DNA from: Campylobacter concisus | GTDB taxonomy: Bacteria; Campylobacterota; Campylobacteria; Campylobacterales; Campylobacteraceae | Assembly (NCBI RefSeq): GCF_003048595.2 | Contig: NZ_CP049270.1 | Location: 186,001 to 250,000, forward strand | Length of the DNA stretch: 64,000 nt | Direction of reading: 5' to 3' | Shown here: positions 17,553 to 26,826 of the stretch, piece by piece | Layout of the letters: every line of letters begins with the position of its first letter | Numbering within the stretch: position 1 is the first letter of the stretch | Made by a program: the position numbers and the translations under genes | Notes under the pieces: generated by a model | Told to the model about the DNA's origin: nothing | Seen by the model: the letters and a program-made list of their open reading frames with translations, nothing else | Database searches by the model: none

Positions 17553-18734
17553 TTAGTCCTTAATGAAATGTCCTACAAATTTAGAGTAATTATCTAAAAT
17601 TTTGCCGCCCTTTCTATATCCAAGCGCACACGCCTCATAAGCGTAAAACACGCCTGCTTGGTAGTTATCGCCTCTCTCATCTTGGTTAAACTCGTAAAAT
17701 TCTTGATAGATGGCTTTGTTTGAGTCGTATTCGCCGTCATTACTTGCTATTTGTGCGCCGTTTTCATCGTGTATCGAGACGTTTGCACCCTCTCTACCAA
17801 AGAGTGGTTTTTTCACATATTTTTTGCCTTTTAGTGGCTCATTTGAGGTCTCAAGCAAGAGTGGGTGATTAGGATATAGATCCCAAAGAATTTTTAAAAT
17901 TCCCTTACTTTGGAAAAGTAGCGTGTAGGCTGGGTTTATGATGATGGCTTTTTGGTTTTTGATGATATTTGAAAGTATGAGTGCTAGCTCGCCCTCATCG
18001 ATCGCTATGCTCTCCCAAGGAACGAGTTTAAACCAATACTCGAAATTTTCATCATTTTTAAAAATGCCCTCGTTATCGTTAAAAACGACCTCATCAACGT
18101 AAGCAAAGTCGGTTTTAAAGCCGGCTTCTTTTGCGATGTATTGTAGTAATTTTACGGTTTGCTCGTCCTCGATACTGCCAGCGATAGAGCTAAAGAGTAT
18201 CCCCCAGCCCTCGTAAACATCCTCGAAATTTACATTATCGTCGCCAAGAGTAATTAGACGCTTGAAATTTTGTTTTAAAGCTTCGTAAAGGTTATTAAAT
18301 TGCTCTGCTTCATCCATGTGATTTAGCTTTAGCATCGCCCACTGAATGATCGCCGTCTCAAAAACTGCCGTTGGCGTATCAGCGTTAAATTCGATCAGTT
18401 TTATCGGCTTGCCATCAAGCCCACCAGCAAGATCAAATCTGCCATAAAGGTGCCAGTGAACGTCATTTTCCCAGCTTTTTTTTATACTATCAACGAGATT
18501 AAACGGTATGCCTATCTCGTGAAAAAGGTTGTTGTCAATGACGTGCTGAGCGGCATTTACATACATATCATATAACTCGTTTGCTGCTTCATAATAAGCA
18601 TCTGCCTCGCTTGCTTTCACCTGTACGATCTCATCTGCGATATATGAGCTGTTATCGTTATCTGTATGCCACGCAAAGCCGATTTTCTCCATAAATTCGT
18701 TATTTAATGGCGTAATTTTTCTTAAATTTATCAT
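17553..18734 (-). CDS. Glutathionylspermidine synthase-like ATP-grasp protein
   Basis: A 393-residue protein of the glutathionylspermidine synthase (GSP synthase C-terminal domain) family. Diagnostic stretches are EFNADTPTAVFETAIIQW near residue 133 and KKPLFGREGANVSI near 311, the latter in the ATP-grasp site. It lacks the amidase half of the bifunctional E. coli Gss, resembling instead YgiC. E. coli ygiC is paired with the lipoprotein gene ygiB; here it follows a UPF0323 lipoprotein, an analogous pairing. The true peptide or amine substrate is unknown. Confidence 0.88.
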   Translation of the reverse strand: MINLRKITPLNNEFMEKIGFAWHTDNDNSSYIADEIVQVKASEADAYYEAANELYDMYVNAAQHVIDNNLFHEIGIPFNLVDSIKKSWENDVHWHLYGRFDLAGGLDGKPIKLIEFNADTPTAVFETAIIQWAMLKLNHMDEAEQFNNLYEALKQNFKRLITLGDDNVNFEDVYEGWGILFSSIAGSIEDEQTVKLLQYIAKEAGFKTDFAYVDEVVFNDNEGIFKNDENFEYWFKLVPWESIAIDEGELALILSNIIKNQKAIIINPAYTLLFQSKGILKILWDLYPNHPLLLETSNEPLKGKKYVKKPLFGREGANVSIHDENGAQIASNDGEYDSNKAIYQEFYEFNQDERGDNYQAGVFYAYEACALGYRKGGKILDNYSKFVGHFIKD

Positions 18735-18737
18735 TTT

Positions 18738-19355
18738 TTAGCCTCCAAAGCTTGATGAGCTAGAGCTTGATTTTGAGCCACCACCGAAAAATCCACTCTT
18801 GCCACCACTACTTCTTGCGGCAGAATTTGCCGCTTTTTGCTTATTAAAGCTATCAACGCTTCTTGTGTATGCGCTTGGATTTTTGTAAGAATTTTGACGA
18901 GTAGCTTGGAAATTTTGATTTCCAAAAAGCTTGCTACCTATCCAGCTACCAAGTATCGCACCAGCAGCAGAGGCAAGTATCGTCTCACCAAGGCTTAGAC
19001 CGCCGCTACTTAGCTGTGCGTCGCTCGTTTTTGTTAAATTTGAAGTGCCATTGTCAATATTTGCATTTGCTTGAGCTAGGAGCTTATCGATCTCGTCTTT
19101 GCTTAGCACACGCTCAGTACCGTTTATGTCTTTTAGTACAACTCTAGTTTCAGTACTTGGATACTCTTCTAAAATTTTATAAACTCCAGGCGCGCTCTCT
19201 TCGATGATGACAAAGGCACCATTTTTTTGTGCAACCTCATTTAGTGCGTTTTCATCACCGCCATTGTCACTGCCGCAACCAGCAAGACCTGCCATAACGA
19301 TCGCACCAAATCCGCCCACCGCAGCATAAGTAGCTATTTTTTTAATGTGTTTCAT
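18738..19355 (-). CDS. UPF0323 family lipoprotein
   Basis: A 205-residue protein with a lipoprotein signal peptide (hydrophobic stretch then lipobox LAGCGSDNGG, Cys near residue 27). It has a small globular domain, a Gly-rich hydrophobic segment (SAAGAILGSWIGSKLFG) and a C-terminal Gly/Ser tail (GFFGGGSKSSSSSSSFGG). It matches the UPF0323 lipoprotein of C. jejuni (Cj0371, recalled), which precedes the GSP-synthase-like gene in the same order. Expected location is the envelope, anchored by lipid. The ATG overlaps the upstream HTH gene by four bases. Confidence 0.9.
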   Translation of the reverse strand: MKHIKKIATYAAVGGFGAIVMAGLAGCGSDNGGDENALNEVAQKNGAFVIIEESAPGVYKILEEYPSTETRVVLKDINGTERVLSKDEIDKLLAQANANIDNGTSNLTKTSDAQLSSGGLSLGETILASAAGAILGSWIGSKLFGNQNFQATRQNSYKNPSAYTRSVDSFNKQKAANSAARSSGGKSGFFGGGSKSSSSSSSFGG

Positions 19356-19984
19356 ATCTCTCCTATCAACTCTTTTAAATTTTTATGTTTTCTAACAAGT
19401 ATCACGCCTCTTTTAAATTTTATAAATTTGGAGTGGTGTATGTTTTTTATTATCTTTTCACTGACCTTTTTTGTAGCTTTTGGCTTTAAATTTAGCTCCT
19501 TTAAGTACTCGCTTAAATTTATCCATTTTGATTCATTTTCTATTTCGGCCTCTATCGCTTCATTATTTGGTATATCGTCGTTTTTTTGTGCTAAAAGTGG
19601 CCTTTGCATAGCATTTAGAAACTGCATGAGCTTTTCATCTCTATCTTTATAAATTTGCAAAATTTCATTTTTTCGCTCGATTAGCATCTGCTCTTTTTCT
19701 TTAAAAAGCCTATCTTTATCGGCTTGCAAGTTTAAATTTAAGCTCTTTAGCTCGCTTAACTCATTTAGCAAATAATTTACAAACTCATCATTTTGGGATT
19801 TGGTTTTTATACTTTTTGGAGCGGATTTTGTGGCCTTTTCGCTACTTGGTTTTTCATCAAGGATGACAAATTTTGTGCCATTTTCAATGACTGTATTTAT
19901 CGAACCACGGCGGATTCTATTATAGACTGCTTCTTTTGTTATGCCTAAAATTTCTGCAGCTTCGTTTATAGCTAGCTTTTGCAT
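19352..19984 (-). CDS. HTH (excisionase/MerR-like) DNA-binding protein with coiled coil
   Basis: A 210-residue protein. Residues 1-45 form a helix-turn-helix of the excisionase/MerR type (INEAAEILGITKEAVYNRIR then RRGSINTVIENGTKFVIL). Residues 75-125 are heptad-rich and likely a coiled coil. The C-terminal 60 residues are basic with repeated Lys. It heads the operon containing the lipoprotein, ATP-grasp enzyme, dehydrogenase and YajQ and may regulate it, but that is inference. The ATG has GGAAA upstream. Confidence 0.8.
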   Translation of the reverse strand: MQKLAINEAAEILGITKEAVYNRIRRGSINTVIENGTKFVILDEKPSSEKATKSAPKSIKTKSQNDEFVNYLLNELSELKSLNLNLQADKDRLFKEKEQMLIERKNEILQIYKDRDEKLMQFLNAMQRPLLAQKNDDIPNNEAIEAEIENESKWINLSEYLKELNLKPKATKKVSEKIIKNIHHSKFIKFKRGVILVRKHKNLKELIGEI

Positions 19985-20022
19985 CGAATTTCCGTTTAAA
20001 ATAAAATAAAAAATTTGCTTTG

Positions 20023-20028
20023 ATTATA
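20023..20028 (-). promoter_or_regulatory. -10 element for the HTH-lipoprotein-yajQ operon
   Basis: On the minus strand the sequence is TTATTTTTTTATAATC, a perfect TATAAT preceded by a T-rich tract, about 39 bases upstream of the HTH gene ATG. This fits the Campylobacter sigma-70 pattern, with a strong -10 box and periodic T-runs in place of a -35. Confidence 0.65.
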
Positions 20029-20055
20029 AAAAAATAAGGCTAAAAGAAGAGTTAA

Positions 20056-20080
20056 ACAAAGAGAGCAAAGCCCTCTTTGT
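20056..20080 (-). terminator. Hairpin terminator after rpsU
   Basis: Perfect 8-bp arms ACAAAGAG (20056-20063) and CTCTTTGT (20073-20080), with extra GC pairs in the loop, start 7 bases past the rpsU stop. Read on the minus strand it is followed by TTTAACTCTTCTTTT, a broken T-run. Confidence 0.65.
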
Positions 20081-20087
20081 CTTGGTT

Positions 20088-20300
20088 TTAGAGTCTTGAC
20101 TCGTAGCGTCTAAGCATATAAAGACGTTTAAGCATTTTCTTGCGAGCAGCAATTTTTTGTTTCTTGCGGATCTCAGTTTTAGGCTCAAAGAAGCGTCTAG
20201 CTCTTGCTTCAGTTACTACTAAGTTACGGTCAGTTTGTTTTTTAAACTTTCTGTAACCCTCGTCAAATGACTCGTTAGGATGTACCTTAATACCAGGCAA
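20088..20300 (-). CDS. rpsU: Ribosomal protein S21
   Basis: A 70-residue basic protein of the small ribosomal subunit, near the platform and the anti-Shine-Dalgarno region. The sequence [20 protein letters not shown] and the Arg/Lys-rich tail ending in [11 protein letters not shown] are diagnostic. I place the start at a TTG (complement of 20298-20300), because S21 proteins begin PGIKV and GTGAGGA lies just upstream. An in-frame GTG four codons earlier would add VRT and is less likely. It is transcribed away from ccoG. Confidence 0.95.
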   Translation of the reverse strand: MPGIKVHPNESFDEGYRKFKKQTDRNLVVTEARARRFFEPKTEIRKKQKIAARKKMLKRLYMLRRYESRL

Positions 20301-20407
20301 CGTCCTCACCACCTTTCAGATTAAAATAAGCCGTGAGTATAGTTTAATTTTCATAAATTTAAGCTTTTAACTATTTTTTTTTAAAACTCTTTTAATGCCA
20401 TAAGCTT

Positions 20408-20413
20408 TATAAT
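20408..20413 (+). promoter_or_regulatory. ccoG: -10 element for ccoG
   Basis: A perfect TATAAT within AAGCTTTATAATCAT, 25 bases upstream of the ccoG ATG, in the divergent rpsU-ccoG intergenic region. Confidence 0.6.
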
Positions 20414-20438
20414 CATAAAATTTCAAAAAAGGCTTATT

Positions 20439-21764
20439 ATGTCAAAGGATTTTCATCTTAGCTACGCCAAGAGGCGTTATATTTTTTTCGCCTGTATCAC
20501 GCTATTTGTCTTTGTTTTACCATTTATCAGGGTAAATGACGCGCAGCTATTTTTGCTAAGTTTTGATAAAAGTAGAGTTGATCTATTTTTTACAAAATTT
20601 GATATGCAAGAGCTTTATTTGCTGCCATTTTTATTTATCATTTTGTTCTTAAGCATATTTTTCCTAACGACACTTGCAGGGCGCGTTTGGTGCGGTTGGA
20701 GCTGTCCGCAAACTATTTTTAGAACGATATTTCGTGACCTTTTGCAAACTAAAATTTTAAAGATCAGAAAAAATATACAAAATAAGCAGAATGAGCCAAA
20801 AGGACAAATTTTAAAGCGTGCTTTAGCAGTTGGAATTTGGTGTATTTTAGCTCTTGTTATTTCGGCAAATTTTTTATGGTATTTTGTGCCACCGCTTGAT
20901 TTTTTTACTTATTTAAAAGAGCCAAGCGAACATGGGGTTTTGCTTGCATTTTGGCTTGTTATCGCTACTTGGTTAGTTTATGATGTCGTCATTTTAAAAG
21001 AAAATTTTTGCATTTATGTTTGTCCTTACGCTAGGGTGCAATCAGTGATGTTTGATAACGATACGATCCAAGTTATTTACAACCAAAAAAGAGGCGGCGT
21101 AATCTATAATGGAAAAGAGAAATTTAAAAAGCCAAAAGAAGAGGGCGCGCTGTGCACGGGATGTGAAGCATGCGTGAGAATATGCCCAACGCACATTGAT
21201 ATAAGAAAAGGTATGCAGCTTGAATGTATAAATTGTCTAGAGTGTAGCGATGCTTGCGCTAAAGTGATGAAGCATTTTGATGAAAGCTCGCTTATTGAGT
21301 GGAGAAGTATAAATTCTATAAAAGAGCAAAAAAGAGTCAAAATTTTACGCTTTAGAACGGTTGCTTATCTTGTTATTTTGGGCATTGTTTTGACAGCTGG
21401 GGTATTGATGAGTGGCAAAAAAGAAAGTATGCTTTTAAACATAAATAGAACAAGTGAGCTTTATAAAATTTTAGGCGAAAATGAAGTCGAAAATTCTTAC
21501 GTATTTTTGGTGCAAAATACACAAAATAAAGAGCATACCTTTTACTTTGAAGTAGATGATAAGAATATAGAAATTTCTCGTCCAAATAAGCCATTTATAT
21601 TAAAAGCTGGCGCAAAACAGCGAGTAATCGTCACATTAAAATCAAAAAATGAAAATTTAAGCGATAAAGATCTTTTAAAACATATAAATATAAAAGCCTA
21701 TGCCACTGACGAGCCAGCTATCAGCGTGCAAAGGCAAAGTACTTTTATATATCCTAAAAGATGA
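20439..21764 (+). CDS. ccoG: Cytochrome cbb3 oxidase accessory protein CcoG (FixG/RdxA type)
   Basis: A 441-residue inner-membrane ferredoxin. It has about four N-terminal helices with the signature GRVWCGWSCPQTIF near residue 82. Two [4Fe-4S] motifs follow, CTGCEACVRICP and CINCLECSDAC. A further helix precedes a C-terminal Ig-like periplasmic domain (about 330-441). CcoG/FixG proteins act in copper reduction or cluster chemistry during cbb3 oxidase assembly. The order S21-CcoG-CmeR-CmeABC matches C. jejuni Cj0370-Cj0365 (recalled). Confidence 0.95.
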   Translation: MSKDFHLSYAKRRYIFFACITLFVFVLPFIRVNDAQLFLLSFDKSRVDLFFTKFDMQELYLLPFLFIILFLSIFFLTTLAGRVWCGWSCPQTIFRTIFRDLLQTKILKIRKNIQNKQNEPKGQILKRALAVGIWCILALVISANFLWYFVPPLDFFTYLKEPSEHGVLLAFWLVIATWLVYDVVILKENFCIYVCPYARVQSVMFDNDTIQVIYNQKRGGVIYNGKEKFKKPKEEGALCTGCEACVRICPTHIDIRKGMQLECINCLECSDACAKVMKHFDESSLIEWRSINSIKEQKRVKILRFRTVAYLVILGIVLTAGVLMSGKKESMLLNINRTSELYKILGENEVENSYVFLVQNTQNKEHTFYFEVDDKNIEISRPNKPFILKAGAKQRVIVTLKSKNENLSDKDLLKHINIKAYATDEPAISVQRQSTFIYPKR

Positions 21765-21794
21765 TAAAATAGCAAAAATTTAATAGGAAGCAAG

Positions 21795-22421
21795 ATGGCG
21801 ATCTCGGAAAAGGGTAAAAAAAGATACGAACTTATCGTAAAAACAGCACTTGAGCTATTTTTAGAAAAAGGATACGAAAAGACAAGCTTAAGTGATATCG
21901 TAGCGATAAGTGGCGGATCGCTTTCTAGCATTTATACATTTTTTGAGAACAAAGAGGGGCTTTTTGAGGCGATCGTTGAGCAAGAGATAGATAGCCTTAT
22001 AAAAGAGATCGATGAGAAAATAGATCTTAAAATTTCTCACAGTTTGGAGGAATTTTTAAACAAATTTGCGACCATAATATTTTCTATCGTTTGCAGCAAA
22101 AGGCATATCTCTCTTGGTAGAATAATGATGAGTGAGGGTTCTAAGAATGGTGGCAAACTTGGTAAGACATTTTTGGATCAAATTTTAAAAAAGATCGATC
22201 TTGTGCTTATAAATTTCTTTGAAAGAGACGAAGTAAAAGCCAAGCTTGACTCAAAATTTTCAGCCAAATTTGCTACAAAGTACTTTATACAAAGTGTGAT
22301 AGGAGCTTATTACTACGATTCGCTTTTGATAAATGAAGAACCAAAGCTTAGTGAAAAAGAGCGTAAAAAGCATGTTGGCTTGTGTGTTGAGTTGTTTTTA
22401 AATGGAATTAGTAAAAAATAA
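21795..22421 (+). CDS. cmeR: TetR-family repressor CmeR
   Basis: A 208-residue TetR regulator directly upstream of cmeABC in the same orientation. The N-terminal HTH is visible (residues 10-55: LELFLEKGYEKTSLSDIVAI then SGGSLSSIYTFFENKEGLFE). The C-terminal ligand domain is variable, as expected. In C. jejuni CmeR binds the cmeABC promoter and is released by bile salts; here that role rests on position and family. The 108-base gap to cmeA contains an imperfect palindrome that may be its operator. Confidence 0.93.
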   Translation: MAISEKGKKRYELIVKTALELFLEKGYEKTSLSDIVAISGGSLSSIYTFFENKEGLFEAIVEQEIDSLIKEIDEKIDLKISHSLEEFLNKFATIIFSIVCSKRHISLGRIMMSEGSKNGGKLGKTFLDQILKKIDLVLINFFERDEVKAKLDSKFSAKFATKYFIQSVIGAYYYDSLLINEEPKLSEKERKKHVGLCVELFLNGISKK

Positions 22422-22471
22422 AATTGACTTTTTATTTGTTTTCTAATAGAATCGAGAACTTTAAATTTTTA

Positions 22472-22483
22472 TAACAATTATTA
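22472..22483. promoter_or_regulatory. Candidate CmeR operator upstream of cmeABC
   Basis: An imperfect palindrome TAACAATTATTA (10 of 12 positions symmetric) sits about 47 bases before the cmeA ATG, in the cmeR-cmeA gap. The C. jejuni operator that I recall is also an AT-rich inverted repeat ending in TTACA, and TTATTACA occurs here. Suggestive only. Confidence 0.4.
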
Positions 22484-22529
22484 CAAAAACTAAATATGAT
22501 ATTAAAATTTAAAATTAAGAGGGGTTTTT

Positions 22530-23690
22530 ATGTTGAAATTTAAAAGTTTTCTTGTGCTTTCAGCTGCCGTTTTTTTATTTTCTGGGTGCTTTGAGAGTGG
22601 CGATAAAAAGGCTGCTGCAGGTCGCCAGATGCCGCTATCTCATGTGGATATTTTTACCGCACAAAAAACAGACATACCTATTAGTTTTGATTACACTGCA
22701 ACGGTTGCAAGTAGTCAAGATGTTATTATCTATCCAAAAGTTGGCGGAACTATCATAAAGCAGTTTTTTAGGCCAGGAAGTAAAGTAAAAGCGGGTGATA
22801 AGTTATTTTTGATAGATCCAGAAAAATATCAAGCTAGCTTTGACTCACTTGATGCAGCTGTCGGCGTAGCGAATGCAAATTTAAAAAATGCCGAGACCGA
22901 GTTTAAAAGAATTTCTGCCCTTTATAAGAAAAATGCAGTCTCTCAAAAAGACTATGACGCAGCAGTTGCAGCTTATGACATTGCAAATGCGAATTTAGTA
23001 AGCGCAAAAGCAAATTTAAAAAATGCAAAAATAGATCTTGGCTACACGACTATCATAGCGCCATTTGACGGTGTAGTGGGCGATAACCAAGTAGATGTTG
23101 GCTCGCTTGTCATAGCAAACCAAACAAAACTTGTAAGGCTTACAAAAATAAATCCTATTGAAGCAGAATTTTATATCGCTGATGTGGATAATCTAACTAG
23201 AAAGACAAATTTGGATAATGGCTCATGGCAGCAGCTAAATAGTGACGCTGTGTTAAGTGTCAATGGCGAAAATTTTAATGGTAAAGTAAATTTTATAGAT
23301 AATGTCGTAAATACCGCAACTGGCAGCGTTTTGGCAAAGGCTAGCTTTGATAATAGTGAAGGTAAAATTTTACCAGGTGCGTTTGGCCATATAAAGATGA
23401 GCGGATTTGTGCAAAAAAATGCCTTTAACATCCCTCAAGTTGCTCTTCAACAAAGCGCTACAAATTCTTATGTTTTAGTCGTAAAAGACGGCAAAGTAAG
23501 TCAGAAAAATGTAAAAACAGGATATCAAACAAAAAATATGGTAGCAGTCACTGAAGGCCTTGAAGACGGTGATAAGATAATCGTTAATAATTTCCTTAAA
23601 ATTGGAGTTGGTGCACCAGTTGAAACTGATAAAGACCTAAGTGCGGAATTTATAAACGGCAAAGATACAAACGCTACAAGTAGCAAGTAA
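22530..23690 (+). CDS. cmeA: RND efflux periplasmic adaptor CmeA
   Basis: A 386-residue membrane-fusion protein linking the RND pump to the outer-membrane channel. It has a lipoprotein signal with lipobox FSGC (Cys at about 20), a barrel-sandwich/lipoyl half (VIIYPKVGGTIIKQFFRPGS), a helical hairpin (about 100-170) and the returning lipoyl half (IIAPFDGVVGDNQVDVGSLV). The beta-barrel and membrane-proximal domains follow. AGGGG lies upstream of the ATG. It is 10 bases from cmeB. Confidence 0.95.
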   Translation: MLKFKSFLVLSAAVFLFSGCFESGDKKAAAGRQMPLSHVDIFTAQKTDIPISFDYTATVASSQDVIIYPKVGGTIIKQFFRPGSKVKAGDKLFLIDPEKYQASFDSLDAAVGVANANLKNAETEFKRISALYKKNAVSQKDYDAAVAAYDIANANLVSAKANLKNAKIDLGYTTIIAPFDGVVGDNQVDVGSLVIANQTKLVRLTKINPIEAEFYIADVDNLTRKTNLDNGSWQQLNSDAVLSVNGENFNGKVNFIDNVVNTATGSVLAKASFDNSEGKILPGAFGHIKMSGFVQKNAFNIPQVALQQSATNSYVLVVKDGKVSQKNVKTGYQTKNMVAVTEGLEDGDKIIVNNFLKIGVGAPVETDKDLSAEFINGKDTNATSSK

Positions 23691-23700
23691 AGGCAGATAG

Positions 23701-26700
23701 ATGTTTTCAAGATTTTTCATAAACCGCCCGATATTTGCGACTGTTATATCTATTATCATAGTTATAGCAGGTTTTATGGGTATCAAGGGGCTTCCAATAG
23801 AGGAGTATCCAAGTCTTACACCGCCTACTGTCTCTGTAAGTGCGACATATAGCGGTGCTGATGCGCAGACTATCGCTGATTCAGTCGCAAGTGCGATCGA
23901 AGATCAGATAAATGGCGTTGAAAATATGCTTTATATGCAAAGCACATCAAGCTCTGCTGGTACAATGAATATAAACGTATATTTTAAAATAGGCTCATCA
24001 TCAAAACAAGCTACGATCGATGTAAATAACCGCGTTCAAGCCGCCCTTTCAAGATTGCCTCAAGAAGTGCAAAATATGGGCGTAACAGTGCGCGAAAGAA
24101 GTGGCTCGATCCTTCAAGTCGTTGGCTTTACAAATCCAAATATGGATTTGATCGAACTATATAACTATGTAAATTTAAATATTGCTGATGAGATAAAAAG
24201 GGTTAGTGGTATAGGTGATACAGTATTGATAGGTAATAAAGAGTATTCTATGAGAATTTGGCTAAAACCAGATAGACTAGCTCATTTTAAACTAACTCCA
24301 AGTGATGTCATTTCTCAAGTAAAAATTCAAAACTCGCAATACGCCGCTGGCAAGATCGGCGAGCAGCCATCAAAGGGTGAAAATCCTTATGTTTACTCAG
24401 TAGTTTCTGAAGGACGCTTTAAAGATCCAAAGCAGTTTGGCGAAATTTTGATAAAAAGCGAAGATGGCACAGTTGTTAAGCTAAAAGAGGTCGCCACAGT
24501 CGAGCTTGGAGCTGCTAGCTACGCATCAGATGCTATGCTAAATGGCAAGCCAGCAGTGCCACTTTTGCTATTTTTGCAAAATGACGCAAACGCACTTGCG
24601 ACATCTGAAGCAGTAAAAGCAAAGCTTGAAGAGCTAAAGAAAACCTACCCAGTTGGCTTAGAGCACACCATAGCTTATAACCCAACTGAATTTATCACCG
24701 TCTCAATAGAAGAGGTCATAAAAACTTTCATAGAAGCGATGTTGCTCGTTCTTATCGTAATGTACTTCTTCTTAAAGAGCTTTAGAGCTACCATCATACC
24801 GATGCTTGCTGTGCCAGTTTCTATCATAGGCACATTTGGCGGGCTTTATGTGATGGGCTTTAGTATAAATTTGATCACACTTTTTGCCCTGATCCTAGCC
24901 ATCGGTATCGTCGTGGACGACGCCATTATCGTTATAGAAAACGTCGAGAGAATTTTACATGAAGATAAAGAGATAAGCGTAAAAGATGCGACATTTAAGG
25001 CAATGGAGGAGGTGCAAACTCCAGTTATCTCTATCGTGCTCGTGCTTTGCGCAGTATTTGTGCCAGTTTCATTTATGGAGGGTTTTGTTGGCGTTATACA
25101 AAAGCAGTTTGCATTAACGCTTGTCGTTTCTGTTTGTATCTCAGGCTTTGTCGCTCTTACTCTTACGCCAGCACTTTGTGCGGTTATGCTTAAAAAGCAA
25201 GAGAGTAAGCCATTTTGGATAGTTCAGAAATTTAACGACTTTTTTGACTTTAGCACTAGGCTCTTTACAGCAGGTGTGGCAAAAATTTTAAAACACGTCA
25301 TCATTAGCTTTATAGTCATTGGCATAATGGGATTTGCGACCTATACACTATTTCAAAGTGTGCCAAAAGGGCTTGTGCCTTCAGAAGACAAGGGTGCTTT
25401 GATGGCCATCACCTCACTACCCCCTTCAACAAATATGCTAAAGACTAAAGAAGAGGTAAACTCTATTAGTAACGCCATTTTGAGCAATCCAAATGTCGAA
25501 TTTACCATGGGCTTTGCAGGTTATGATATGCTCGCTAGCTCTCTTAGAGAAAACTCAGCCATTAGCTTTGTCAAGCTAAAAGACTGGAATGAGAGAAAAG
25601 GCGCAACGGACGGCGCAGATGCTTTGGTAGGTCAGTTTAACGGCATGCTTTGGGGCTCTAAGAACTCGATGACCTTTGTCGTAAATGTGCCACCTATCAT
25701 GGGTCTATCAATGACTGGCGGCTTTGAGATGTATCTACAAAACAAGAGTGGCAAGAGCTACAACGAGATAGAAGCAGATGCTAAAAAGGTCACTGCAGCA
25801 GCAAACGCAAGACCTGAGCTAACTGGTGTAAGAACGACGCTTGAGACAAACTACCGCCAGTTTAAAATAACGGTTGATAAAGAGAAAGCAAGGCTATTTG
25901 GCGTAAGCGAGAGCGAAATTTTTAGCACGATAGCAGCTAGCTTTGGCTCTTACTACATAAACGACTTCAACCTTGCGGGTAAATCTTACCGCGTATATGC
26001 AAGAGCAAGCGATAACTTTAGAAACAACCCTGAAGATCTAAGAAAAATTTTCGTTCGCTCAAATGATGGCGGCATGGTGCCATTAAATTCAGTAGCGACA
26101 CTTACAAGATCGATCGGACCTGATATCGTTGATAGATTTAACCTATTCCCGTCAGCTAAGATCATGGGCGATCCAAAACCTGGCTACACATCAGGTGATG
26201 CGATAAGAGCGATCCAAGAGGTCGTAAATGACACGCTAAGCAGCGAGGACTACGCTATAAGCTGGGCAGGAACTGCGTATCAAGAGGTAAATTCTCAAGG
26301 AACAGGCACGGTTGCTTTTATCTTTGGTATGGTCTTTGTCTTTTTGATCCTTGCCGCTCAGTACGAAAGATGGCTCATCCCACTTGCAGTCATCACAGCC
26401 GTGCCGTTTGCGGTATTTGGCTCGTTGCTAGCTGTTTGGATAAGAGGGCTGACAAATGATATCTACTTTGAGATCGGACTCTTGCTACTCATCGGTCTGG
26501 CGGCTAAAAACGCCATCTTGATCGTAGAATTTGCTATGCAAGAGCGTGAGAGTGGAAAGAGCATATTTGAATCAGCTGTAAATGCGGCAAAACTTCGTTT
26601 TAGACCTATCGTCATGACATCTATCGCTTTTACACTAGGCGTTTTCCCGATGGTTATAAGCACAGGAGCAGGAGCTGCATCTCGCCACTCACTAGGAACT

Positions 26701-26826
26701 GGCGTGGTTGGTGGCATGATCGCTTCTACTACGATAGCGATATTTTTCGTGCCTATGTTTTACTATTTGCTTGAAACTTTAAATGAAAAATACTGGAAAA
26801 AGGGAGCAAAAAAAGATGAGAAATAA
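23701..26826 (+). CDS. cmeB: RND multidrug efflux pump CmeB (HAE1 family)
   Basis: A 1041-residue inner-membrane proton-driven transporter. It begins MFSRFFINRPIFATVISIII as usual for HAE1 pumps. The proton-relay residues are present: tandem Asp in GIVVDDAIIVIENVER (TM4) and Lys in GLAAKNAILIVEFAMQE (TM10). Two large periplasmic porter loops separate the membrane bundles. Full length with no frameshift. In C. jejuni the pump exports bile salts, dyes and antibiotics. The end overlaps cmeC by 11 bases. Confidence 0.96.
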   Translation: MFSRFFINRPIFATVISIIIVIAGFMGIKGLPIEEYPSLTPPTVSVSATYSGADAQTIADSVASAIEDQINGVENMLYMQSTSSSAGTMNINVYFKIGSSSKQATIDVNNRVQAALSRLPQEVQNMGVTVRERSGSILQVVGFTNPNMDLIELYNYVNLNIADEIKRVSGIGDTVLIGNKEYSMRIWLKPDRLAHFKLTPSDVISQVKIQNSQYAAGKIGEQPSKGENPYVYSVVSEGRFKDPKQFGEILIKSEDGTVVKLKEVATVELGAASYASDAMLNGKPAVPLLLFLQNDANALATSEAVKAKLEELKKTYPVGLEHTIAYNPTEFITVSIEEVIKTFIEAMLLVLIVMYFFLKSFRATIIPMLAVPVSIIGTFGGLYVMGFSINLITLFALILAIGIVVDDAIIVIENVERILHEDKEISVKDATFKAMEEVQTPVISIVLVLCAVFVPVSFMEGFVGVIQKQFALTLVVSVCISGFVALTLTPALCAVMLKKQESKPFWIVQKFNDFFDFSTRLFTAGVAKILKHVIISFIVIGIMGFATYTLFQSVPKGLVPSEDKGALMAITSLPPSTNMLKTKEEVNSISNAILSNPNVEFTMGFAGYDMLASSLRENSAISFVKLKDWNERKGATDGADALVGQFNGMLWGSKNSMTFVVNVPPIMGLSMTGGFEMYLQNKSGKSYNEIEADAKKVTAAANARPELTGVRTTLETNYRQFKITVDKEKARLFGVSESEIFSTIAASFGSYYINDFNLAGKSYRVYARASDNFRNNPEDLRKIFVRSNDGGMVPLNSVATLTRSIGPDIVDRFNLFPSAKIMGDPKPGYTSGDAIRAIQEVVNDTLSSEDYAISWAGTAYQEVNSQGTGTVAFIFGMVFVFLILAAQYERWLIPLAVITAVPFAVFGSLLAVWIRGLTNDIYFEIGLLLLIGLAAKNAILIVEFAMQERESGKSIFESAVNAAKLRFRPIVMTSIAFTLGVFPMVISTGAGAASRHSLGTGVVGGMIASTTIAIFFVPMFYYLLETLNEKYWKKGAKKDEK

